Below the pieces are notes generated by a model. The model saw only the letters and a program-made list of their open reading frames with translations. It was not told the DNA's origin and ran no database searches. From Coxiellaceae bacterium (GTDB taxonomy: Bacteria; Pseudomonadota; Gammaproteobacteria; GCA-013414725): 11,960 bases of DNA. This document shows, piece after piece, positions 7,050-11,960 of this stretch; positions within the stretch are counted from its first letter, which is position 1, and each line of letters begins with the position of its first letter. Position numbers and translations under genes: made by a program. The stretch spans positions 1,713,683 through 1,725,642 of the forward strand of contig CP058706.1 of the NCBI GenBank assembly GCA_013414725.1, written 5' to 3'.

Positions 7050-7866
7050 TGCAAGCCGCTATTTTGAACATTATTATCAATTTTGTTCTAGCTCAATTGG
7101 GCTCTCTGGTTTTTATGAGTTGACACGTGGGTATTTTTCTAGAATTGATGCTATGACCAATTTGGTAGCGCAGCTTTATAATAAAATGAACCAAGATTGG
7201 TTTGTCAAAATGGTTAAAGATTTGCATGGAAAGTACAGGGATTTTATTGAAATACTTCAAGAAAAACATGAGTACCATGCCAATCAATATTTGCATATCG
7301 CTAAACGTCGATTGGCACTTATTGAGCAAAGACCCAATACAATTAATGTTGAGCAATTTAAGCTTAAAAAGCCGGTCGGTGCAGATAAGTTTTACTTGAG
7401 TGAGATTTTGTTGGCGCCATTACACTCAGTCTGTGATTTTTCGGCTGTTTCAGATGCTGTTAGTTCTCCTGGTGTGATTGAAACAGCGATTCAAATGCCT
7501 AGTCTGGTGTTAACGACAGGTATAGTCGCGGGACTTTTAGAAGGCGTCAGTGTATTTTCGTCAATCGGATTTATGGCAGCTATGACTGGCCCGGTTTTAT
7601 TACCTATCTCACTTTTTTTGCCTGCCATCAACTATTGTATGAGTCCAGCTCGCAGCAATGATAATTTAGTGACCATATTATCAACAGCAAACTTTGAAGT
7701 AATGGATAAAACTCATCCGCATTGTTTGCTTTTATACATAAATCTTGTTAATAATAAATTAAATTATCGTCGCTTTGGTGCTTTAGAAGAAGCCAAGAAT
7801 TCAAACATTGTTTCCCTTTACAGATTGTTGAGGATAAAAATGGAATCAAGCAAGTTTTCTTATTAG
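7012..7866 (+). CDS. Segment with long hydrophobic glycine/proline block
   Basis: Of the 284 open codons, nearly all appear in frame from about 7035. Helical, tyrosine-rich sequence (MNQDWFVKMVKDLHGKYRDF, EILQEKHEYHANQYLHIAKR) leads to a continuous hydrophobic block near 7500-7640: SLVLTTGIVAGLLEGV, SSIGFMAAMTGPVLLP, SLFLPAINY. That is enough for two or more membrane passes. The tail after NSNIV is out of frame. One T in T3 7811-7813 gives FPLQIVEDKNGIKQVFLLDK. The TTG at 7012 is internal. Confidence 0.65.
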   Translation: MRLLYSILYISINASRYFEHYYQFCSSSIGLSGFYELTRGYFSRIDAMTNLVAQLYNKMNQDWFVKMVKDLHGKYRDFIEILQEKHEYHANQYLHIAKRRLALIEQRPNTINVEQFKLKKPVGADKFYLSEILLAPLHSVCDFSAVSDAVSSPGVIETAIQMPSLVLTTGIVAGLLEGVSVFSSIGFMAAMTGPVLLPISLFLPAINYCMSPARSNDNLVTILSTANFEVMDKTHPHCLLLYINLVNNKLNYRRFGALEEAKNSNIVSLYRLLRIKMESSKFSY

Positions 7867-8217
7867 ATAAATCAGTTACGCTGGATAAATTAAAACAAGC
7901 AAAGCCCCCTGTTTCTTCCTTATTTGGGCCTAACAAAATAGGGGACTATTCTCGCTATAAAAACGATTACAATAAAACCATGATTGATTATATGGAAGCT
8001 TATTTCCATATTTTGGAGTCAAACTGCCAAAAAAGTGGTGAGGTTGAAAACTTCGTGATGATTCAGTAGTAAATGTAATGAAAAAATTATCGCTTAAAAG
8101 CAAGCAGAAAAATTATCAAAATCAGTATTCAGAACAGTTTAATTCAAAGATTAATGATGGTGAATTGATATTTCCCGAAGATGAAGCATTGCTTCCACTA
8201 TATTTTCCCAAAAATTC
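7814..8217 (+). other. Coding stretch of the giant gene without its own start
   Basis: Frame 3 reads QIVEDKNGIKQVFLLDKSVT and DYSRYKNDYNKTMIDYMEAY up to TAG 8067-8069. With one base restored in A4 8047-8050, frame 2 continues KLRDDSVVNVMKKLSLKSKQ and NDGELIFPEDEALLPLYFPK up to A5 8210-8214. Codon use and charge match the flanking segments. It links the membrane block to the alpha/beta region. Confidence 0.6.
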
Positions 8218-8831
8218 TTGCAAGATCTAAGGGGAAATTATTGGCTTCGTCCATTGTTTGAGGCAGAGCAATTAGGAATGGGTAAAGTTAATTGTCATTA
8301 CAGTTTTGCAAAAGCCGAAGTGAAAGATAACAATGATGAGGTTGGTTTTTATGAGCTAGTATTGTCCTATAACTTGATAATGGAAGGTGAAGACGGTTTT
8401 TCTTACTTGCCTTGTTTAAAATTAATCATTGCAAAATTTGATGTGGTGACCGTCGAGTCTTTTAGCAAATTGACCCTAAAAGATGACGGAAAAAATATGA
8501 ATTTGAAGTCAATTACAATGAATTTCTTATTTTAGCTCATTATGGTTCTCCAAGTAATGCACCAGTCTGCGTGGGATTGCCAGGTGATGATACTGTCGAT
8601 TTAACAGGTCAGGGCAAAGGTTCTATTTGTCCAGTTGAAGTTAGTTTTCCGGGGTTGTTCTCGATTTTAAAACAATTACCTAAGGGGCGTATGTTTGAGT
8701 ATTCTCATAAAAATATAATGGTAAGTGGTCTGCAGCTTTATTTTCTTTTAGTCACGGTGAAAGATGTGATTTATTACCATTTTTTATGCCAGAAATGCAA
8801 CTGCCTGCCGAAACAAGTGAATATAGTTTAA
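8218..8831 (+). CDS. Alpha/beta segment of the giant protein (two overlapping-frame pieces)
   Basis: The first piece (8218-8535) reads LRGNYWLRPLFEAEQLGMGK and FYELVLSYNLIMEGEDGFSY, alternating strands with acidic loops. Restoring one A in A6 8490-8495 joins it to KKYEFEVNYNEFLILAHYGS and the second piece (GLPGDDTVDLTGQGKG, then VEVSFPGLFSILKQLPKGRM). After LQLY (8741-8749) one T gives FSFSHGERCDLLPFFMPEMQ. The beta-rich composition sets this region apart from the helical rest, so it may be a folded effector or binding domain. No family or catalytic motif is recognised. Confidence 0.6.
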
Positions 8832-9532
8832 TCAAAAGCCGGGTTTTTCATGAGTTACGGCTACGCTCTTTACAGGCTTTTAAAGAGGCTGTGTATGCAA
8901 AAGATGGCTATCAAGATCAATTTGAGGCTTATGTGCAGCAATATGAAATTTTTGTCTCACAAGTAAAATTATTTGCCAATTTTGATTACGCTACGATCGC
9001 ATTCTTACTGAAAGAAAATTTGGGCATACCGCATCCTTTTTATTGCAAACAACTGATTGCTAATGCTTCTCAAAACATAGCAAATTTGTTTTCATTGCCA
9101 AATGAAAGCATAGATGAAGTTGCTAAAGAATTTTTCAATTTATTGGCAATGATTCCAAGCAGGTTTAAATTGGCGATGCAAGCGCAATTAGCCGATTTCA
9201 AGATGATTATGAATAATCGTATTGAAAAACAAAATTGGCAACAACCAATTGGGCAACCAAAACCCGAAAAAATCTCGGAATGGCAATATGATGATGATAC
9301 ACAGGAAAAATTTTTAAAAGAAATTAGTGCATTATTCGTGTCAAGTATTGAAATGGAAGAAGAGGCTTCTTTTGAAAATACTACTGTCGCTCCATCTGGA
9401 AATTTTTCATATAGATCGAATTGCAATTACATGCCGACACTTTTTCCGAGCCCTCGACAGCAAATCAATCGGCAATTAGGCCATGAAAGTTTGGATAATT
9501 GCAACTTATCAGATTCGCCGGTCTTAAATTAA
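8786..9532 (+). CDS. Helical C-terminal segment of the giant protein
   Basis: The ATG at 8786 is internal, since sequence before it (GERCDLLPFFMPEMQLPAET) joins in frame. The segment is helical (HELRLRSLQAFKEAVYAKDG, LPNESIDEVAKEFFNLLAMI), followed by a disordered, acidic tail: WQYDDDTQEKFLKEI, SIEMEEEASFENTT, and an N/Q/S-rich end finishing DSPVLN at TAA 9530-9532. A glutamate-rich patch some 40-50 residues from the end recalls, but does not match, the C-terminal signal of Dot/Icm (type IVB) substrates. Confidence 0.65.
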   Translation: MPEMQLPAETSEYSLIKSRVFHELRLRSLQAFKEAVYAKDGYQDQFEAYVQQYEIFVSQVKLFANFDYATIAFLLKENLGIPHPFYCKQLIANASQNIANLFSLPNESIDEVAKEFFNLLAMIPSRFKLAMQAQLADFKMIMNNRIEKQNWQQPIGQPKPEKISEWQYDDDTQEKFLKEISALFVSSIEMEEEASFENTTVAPSGNFSYRSNCNYMPTLFPSPRQQINRQLGHESLDNCNLSDSPVLN

Positions 9533-9571
9533 AACAGGGCTAGGGCTGGGCTTTCGCTAATTTTCTTGCTG

Positions 9572-9648
9572 GTCTAAGTATCTCCTTCAAGTGCCACTGA
9601 ATGAGATTCCTCGCACTTAGGATTGACAGTGTGACTTCGCATTTTGAA
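9572..9648. repeat. Degenerate copy of the hairpin direct repeat
   Basis: Its right part (GAGATTCCTCGC, then AGGATTGACAGTGTGACTTC and GCATTTT) matches 10022-10070 with a few substitutions. The left arm TCTAAGT-ATCTCCTT pairs with the right arm AATGAGAT...ACTTAGGA only if about 7 middle bases were lost, so the stem is decayed. Confidence 0.55.
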
Positions 9649-9766
9649 GCGGCCTCTAGTGAAGAATGGTGGTTTCGCGTTGCTTGATTCCTGCTGTATT
9701 TCGCAAAAATTAACAAAGGACCCTATTGTGGGATTATGTTAGTTGAATTAATTGCTTATTAGCCTC

Positions 9767-9860
9767 CCGTCATCCCGTGGCGAAGACCGTGGGATCCATC
9801 AGGCAATACGCACTCTATAGAGTAGCCCTGGTTCCCACGGTCTTCGCCGCGGAATGACGG
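9767..9860. repeat. Inverted repeat (MITE-like) with 31-base arms
   Basis: The left arm 9767-9797 (CCGTCATCCCGTGG then CGAAGACCGTGGGATCC) pairs with the right arm 9830-9860 with 3 mismatches in 31 bases. The 32-base interior contains a perfect 12-base palindrome ACTCTATAGAGT (9812-9823). 'GTCATCCCG..' hairpins of this kind are scattered through genomes of several intracellular bacteria. The element has no ORF, so any movement would depend on a transposase elsewhere. Confidence 0.7.
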
Positions 9861-9982
9861 CATTTATTTTTACATCGTCAGCGAAATACTTAATCTTGAC
9901 GGCAATAACAAGCTTCTGGTTTTACGCCATTGCTTTCAAACTCGCTGATTTGTCTTACATAAAAATTCGTTGGGATATCTCA

Positions 9983-10070
9983 GGGCGTAACGAAGGATCT
10001 CCTTAAGAGGGGTATTTCAAGGAGATCCCTCGCTACGTCCAGGATGACAGTGTAACTTCGCATTTTTGAG
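9983..10070. repeat. Hairpin repeat, better-preserved copy
   Basis: The 22-base arms at 9983-10004 and 10019-10040 pair with 3 mismatches, all A-versus-G in the same sense, across a 14-base loop. The stem is followed by AGGATGACAGTGTAACTTCG and CATTTTTGAG, which match the sequence after the other copy. The unit therefore includes a flank of about 30 bases beyond the stem. Confidence 0.65.
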
Positions 10071-10136
10071 ATGGCTTTTAATATTTTTTTAATATTTTAC
10101 TGTTATTGTATCTTATTGATGATCCAATATTATTGC

Positions 10137-10141
10137 AGGGG
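10137..10141 (+). promoter_or_regulatory. Ribosome binding site of the U-box gene
   Basis: AGGGG lies 5 bases before the ATG at 10147, a strong box that fixes the start. Confidence 0.6.
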
Positions 10142-10146
10142 TATTT

Positions 10147-10338
10147 ATGTTAAACGAGGCGCAAAGAAGTTATTTAGAGGCTTATTTTATCGGGCAGTAT
10201 GGTGTTTTGACTCTCATTAAAGATGGGCTTTCAGCAAAAGACGCTTTGTCTGCTTTTCAGTGTCTTTTAGAGATGAAAGATAAAAATACGATAAATACAC
10301 ACGTAATAAAGATAATTTTAAAGCGCTGGGTATATTAG
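10147..10338 (+). CDS. N-terminal segment of the U-box protein
   Basis: The start ATG has a strong AGGGG box. The segment reads MLNEAQRSYLEAYFIGQYGV and GLSAKDALSAFQCLLEMKDK, amphipathic helices without a signal peptide. The last codons (after KDK) are out of frame. One A in A5 10282-10286 gives KYDKYTRNKDNFKALGILEF instead. Confidence 0.7.
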   Translation: MLNEAQRSYLEAYFIGQYGVLTLIKDGLSAKDALSAFQCLLEMKDKNTINTHVIKIILKRWVY

Positions 10339-10610
10339 AATTTATTGATCAAGTCAAAAAAATTGTTGAACATGATGCCCCACAAAATCGAGCAAACAAT
10401 TATTTTGAAGGTGAAACAGATTGGGATTATGTGCTTTATAAAGATGAAAACGATAATGCTGTTAAAGAAACAAAAGGCATATTAAGCCTGACGGCAAAAA
10501 ATGATAAAACTACCTCTCCTGTCACTAAATCAGATGTCATGAGTTATCTCGAAGCGGCGCTTCAAGCTGAAATTAATTTATTAAAAAGCAAGTTGAAGTT
10601 GATGAATTGA
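10320..10610 (+). other. Coding stretch of the U-box gene lacking its own start
   Basis: Frame 3 is open to TGA 10608-10610: FIDQVKKIVEHDAPQNRANN, YFEGETDWDYVLYKDENDNA, SDVMSYLEAALQAEINLLK. It joins both neighbours by single-base steps in A5 runs. The function of this part is unknown, and it may be a substrate-binding domain ahead of the U-box. Confidence 0.65.
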
Positions 10611-11188
10611 AAGAACAACTTGAACAATTGAAGAAATCTTTGGCTGTATCATCTTCTGCGCCATCCACAGTGCCTGAAAATCCCGATGCGAAAAATAATA
10701 ATAATGCCATAATTGCCGCGGACGTGGTCACATGTGGGATAACAGGACAGATTTTTCATACTCCGGTATCGCTTGTAGGTTCAGGTAAAACTGTTGAAGA
10801 AGATGTCGCGAAAAAGATTTTAGCAACAAATAACCCAGTATGTCCTTATTCTAAACAGCCTGTAACTGGCTATGACACTAATTGGACAGTGAAGGACATG
10901 GTGGAGGTTTATATGAAAGCAAATCCTGACGCTGATCAATATAAACCTGGTACGATAGTAACGCAGCAGGTTACTGTTCCAGTGCCGCCTATGCCAGCTA
11001 GCACGGTTTCAACTTTTGTGCCACATTCTCAGGCAAATAGTGTCCAAAATACAACGAGTCAATTAACGCAATCGAGATATACTGTATTTAATAGTAATAA
11101 CAATAACTCAAGCCATATTACATATAGTCAATTTCCTACACAATTCACTCTTCCTAGCTTGGCTATCGTGTTGACTGAAAAACATTGA
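10607..11188 (+). CDS. U-box-containing segment
   Basis: The TTG at 10607 is internal to a coiled coil (KKQVEVDELKEQLEQLKKSL). After a disordered stretch with an N run, the U-box lies at 10721-10927. It is followed by TIVTQQVTVPVPPMPAST and an S/T/N/Q-rich linker (VFNSNNNNSSHITYSQ) like those of secreted effectors. The tail after LTEK is out of frame: A5 11178-11182 is the step, giving TLNALNQDTTKATCSVALLG. Confidence 0.75.
   Translation: MKEQLEQLKKSLAVSSSAPSTVPENPDAKNNNNAIIAADVVTCGITGQIFHTPVSLVGSGKTVEEDVAKKILATNNPVCPYSKQPVTGYDTNWTVKDMVEVYMKANPDADQYKPGTIVTQQVTVPVPPMPASTVSTFVPHSQANSVQNTTSQLTQSRYTVFNSNNNNSSHITYSQFPTQFTLPSLAIVLTEKH
10721..10927 (+). other. U-box domain
   Basis: The hallmarks are in order: CGITGQIFHTPVSL (C-x-I-T-G...PV, box entry), SGKTVEEDVAKKIL (sGxTye..ai), NNPVCPYSKQPVTG (the CP turn), TNWTVKDMVEVYMKANPDA (the conserved N..lkdmve.y). 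The zinc-binding cysteine/histidine pattern of RING is absent, as expected for a U-box, where salt bridges and hydrogen bonds hold the fold. The isoleucine and proline positions used for E2 contact are present. Confidence 0.8.
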
Positions 11189-11735
11189 ATGCACTTAATC
11201 AAGATACAACTAAGGCAACATGTTCAGTTGCTCTATTAGGAGGTGGAAGTGCTAATAAATGTGCTTTTTCTAATTATATTAAGGATGAAGCAGATACCAT
11301 CTTTTATCTGTTAATAGCGCAGACTTTACTTTTTATAATGCAAATAATATTAAACATCAATTATGGAATGTTCCTCCGGGTAATTTCAATTCAATCCATA
11401 TGAGGCAATTTATCAATGAGAAAAATATATACTTGCATTTTGATGCTGCTCAATCTGTGCGACAAGATGTGCAGGCTTTATTAAATAAGCTAAGCGGTAT
11501 ATCTGGAATTAAGCTGTATCAAATAAATTATAACAATAATAAAGTAACCATGACTCAAATTGATGATATAAGAAACCATCAACAAGAGCCTATTGTTATT
11601 GCCAATAAAGATATCTATGCTAAATTAGCTAGAGATGTTTTAAGTCAATTAACACAGTTATTGCCTAAACCTGCTAGTTATGTAGAGCCTGATTCAAATG
11701 AGGTTGAAAAATCATCTAAATGTGTAATTCAGTAG
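11185..11735 (+). CDS. C-terminal region of the U-box protein (two pieces)
   Basis: The pieces 11185-11403 and 11400-11735 join by one T in T4 11302-11305. The reconstructed reading, NYIKDEADTIFLSVNSADFT and NNIKHQLWNVPPGNFNSIHM, is far more protein-like than the hydrophobic stretch the first frame gives. It then continues LHFDAAQSVRQDVQALLNKL and DIYAKLARDVLSQLTQLLPK. No domain is recognised; it is an alpha/beta region possibly binding the substrate. It ends NEVEKSSKCVIQ at TAG 11733-11735. Confidence 0.65.
11721..11732 (+). other. C-terminal CaaX motif (CVIQ)
   Basis: The last four codons are Cys-Val-Ile-Gln directly before TAG: cysteine, two aliphatic residues, and Gln as X, a residue favoured by farnesyltransferase. 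Legionella effectors such as AnkB use host prenylation through this motif. The reading depends on the A5 run at 11707-11711 being the right length. Confidence 0.55.
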
Positions 11736-11757
11736 GGTATTGTAAAAATACTTGATG

Positions 11758-11796
11758 CCGAACTTGTCGTCCTGGCAAGTTCGGATTTGTTTGCTT
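11758..11796 (+). terminator. Hairpin terminator after the U-box gene
   Basis: A perfect 9-bp stem CCGAACTTG / CAAGTTCGG (11758-11766 and 11776-11784) with a 9-base loop is followed by ATTTGTTTGCTT. It starts 22 bases after the stop codon. The U-tract is interrupted, so efficiency is uncertain. Confidence 0.7.
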
Positions 11797-11844
11797 CAGC
11801 CATTTGTTTGGCTTATACATTGGGCCAAGCGCTCTTTATTAATT

Positions 11845-11873
11845 TTCATTCTATCCTCTGTTTGCAGTATAAT
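11845..11873 (+). promoter_or_regulatory. Sigma-70-type promoter of the last gene
   Basis: There is an exact TATAAT at 11868-11873, 37 bases before the ATG. A weak -35 (TTCATT, 11845-11850) sits at 17-base spacing. The consensus -10 suggests steady expression, separate from the effector gene upstream. Confidence 0.6.
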
Positions 11874-11910
11874 AAGCGTTTTTATGCGATGTTTGGAGAG
11901 GGGAGAAAGT

Positions 11911-11960
11911 ATGACAAGTAGGCGTTTTTTTCCGTGGTTGGTTTGGGTAGTCGGTTCTCT
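11911..11960 (+). CDS. 5' end of a probable membrane transporter (3' partial)
   Basis: The ATG follows a GGAG-rich ribosome binding site (GGAGAGGGGAGAAAG). The 16 visible codons, MTSRRFFPWLVWVVGS, give a short basic N-terminus then the start of a hydrophobic helix. That fits the first transmembrane segment of a 12-helix MFS-type permease; very similar N-termini occur in Legionellales MFS transporters. Too little is visible to rule out another membrane protein. Confidence 0.5.
   Translation, partial: MTSRRFFPWLVWVVGS

Larger units (their letters stand above)
4075..9532 (+). pseudogene. Giant coiled-coil, membrane-inserting protein, reconstructed across 15 apparent frameshift sites
   Basis: With bases restored at 15 A/T runs (17 bases in all) this reads as 1825 codons from ATG 4075 to TAA 9530-9532. 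I do not recognise a family. Visible features in order are: an alanine-rich N-terminal helical domain; a short hydrophobic stretch (about 255-267, AIAVATVTIFF); a glycine-rich hydrophobic hairpin (about 464-497); a highly charged coiled coil (about 514-672); a second hydrophobic pair (about 783-814); a long glycine/proline-containing hydrophobic block (about 1147-1193); a mixed alpha/beta region (about 1380-1580); and a helical C-terminus with an acidic patch. No signal peptide is seen. Large size, coiled coil, internal hydrophobic hairpins and the setting beside a U-box effector fit a secreted effector or pore-forming toxin. A membrane partner of the divergent STAND gene is the other option. 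Every frame step has the same sign (lost bases), so the gene is probably intact in the cell. Confidence 0.7.
9533..10146. other. Non-coding repeat-bearing intergenic region
   Basis: No ORF with coding character was found in this 614-base gap on either strand. It contains a degenerate and an intact copy of one hairpin repeat (9572-9648 and 9983-10070), a long inverted repeat (9767-9860), and an A/T-rich leader (about 10075-10135) before the U-box gene that probably holds its promoter. It looks like a landing zone for small non-autonomous repeats. Confidence 0.6.
10147..11735 (+). pseudogene. U-box E3 ubiquitin ligase-like effector with C-terminal CaaX, reconstructed across 4 frameshifts
   Basis: Four restored bases (A5 10282-10286, A5 10583-10587, A5 11178-11182, T4 11302-11305) give 531 codons. 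The N-terminal helical part (residues 1-150) ends in a coiled coil (ELKEQLEQLKKSL). A U-box (about 194-262) follows, then a P/S/T/N-rich linker, then an alpha/beta C-terminal region, and the last four residues are CVIQ. U-boxes bind E2 enzymes and pass ubiquitin to a substrate. Bacteria lack ubiquitin, so the target would be a eukaryotic host, as for LubX and GobX of Legionella. CVIQ has the form of a host prenylation signal, which would place the protein on host membranes. No specific homologue was identified. As given the gene is broken four times, always in the same sense, and I think sequence error is the likelier cause. Confidence 0.75.

Noticed and set aside
7093..7399. Minus ORF 7093-7356 and plus ORF 7202-7399
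   Set aside because: Both overlap the coding frame of the segment at 7012-7866 and have non-protein-like composition.
7748..7936. Minus ORF of 62 codons
   Set aside because: It is antisense to the reconstructed coding path of the giant gene, with no start signals.
9070..9426. Minus-strand ORF of 118 codons
   Set aside because: It lies antisense to the well-formed C-terminal segment of the giant gene, has serine/phenylalanine/cysteine-rich shadow composition, and has no ribosome binding site.
4075..9532. Programmed -1 ribosomal frameshifting at A-rich slippery sites
   Set aside because: The direction fits -1 slippage, but 15 sites in one gene, some in T3 or A4 runs without a slippery heptamer, make full-length product impossible in practice.
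9533..9560. Terminator for the giant gene at AGGGCTAGGGCTGGGCTTTC
   Set aside because: The GGGCT repeats do not form a stable stem with a U-tract, so no terminator could be supported there.
9767..10070. CRISPR array
   Set aside because: The repeats are long imperfect dyads with unequal spacing and only two or three units, without regular spacers or cas genes.

Overview
The window (about 37-38% G+C by eye) looks like an accessory region from an intracellular or amoeba-associated gammaproteobacterium, most likely of the Legionella/Coxiella/Berkiella type. Three things point there: a eukaryotic-type U-box protein with a C-terminal CaaX motif, a TIR/NB-ARC/TPR protein of the kind common in that group, and dispersed 'GTCATCCCG' hairpin repeats. 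This placement is inference, not a database result.

The main result concerns the reading of the window. The region appears to be a crowd of short broken ORFs, but these collapse into three long genes. (1) On the minus strand, 3945 to 211 encodes a TIR/NB-ARC/TPR STAND protein of about 1250 aa. (2) On the plus strand, 4075 to 9532 encodes a protein of about 1824 aa with coiled coils and glycine-rich hydrophobic segments. (3) On the plus strand, 10147 to 11735 encodes a U-box protein of about 530 aa ending in CVIQ. I followed every frame change by hand. There are 18, 15 and 4 of them, and every one can be explained by missing base(s) in an A or T run of 3-6, always in the same direction. Restoring those bases gives uninterrupted, sensible protein, with one in-frame TAA in gene 1 that also touches a T6 run. 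One-directional, homopolymer-linked errors are what unpolished long reads produce. Random gene decay would give both insertions and deletions, and many nonsense codons. I therefore treat the genes as probably intact in the organism but broken in this sequence.

Layout: 1-165 is the 3' end of an unrecognised plus-strand gene, and a hairpin at 133-156 can terminate both it and the convergent STAND gene. The interval 3946-4074 is a divergent intergenic region with two perfect dyads between the starts of the STAND gene and the giant gene. The interval 9533-10146 is non-coding and holds two related direct-repeat elements and one long inverted repeat with a central palindrome. The U-box gene is followed by a hairpin terminator at 11758-11784. 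A consensus TATAAT promoter at 11868-11873 then precedes the first 16 codons of a probable membrane transporter at 11911.

How the genes could work together (inference): the TIR/NB-ARC/TPR protein resembles NLR-type sensors whose TIR domain is an NAD-cleaving or signalling effector. The giant divergent neighbour could be a membrane-acting partner or a secreted effector. The U-box protein looks like a host-directed E3 ubiquitin ligase that may be prenylated by the host. No tRNA, rRNA, CRISPR array or transposase was seen.
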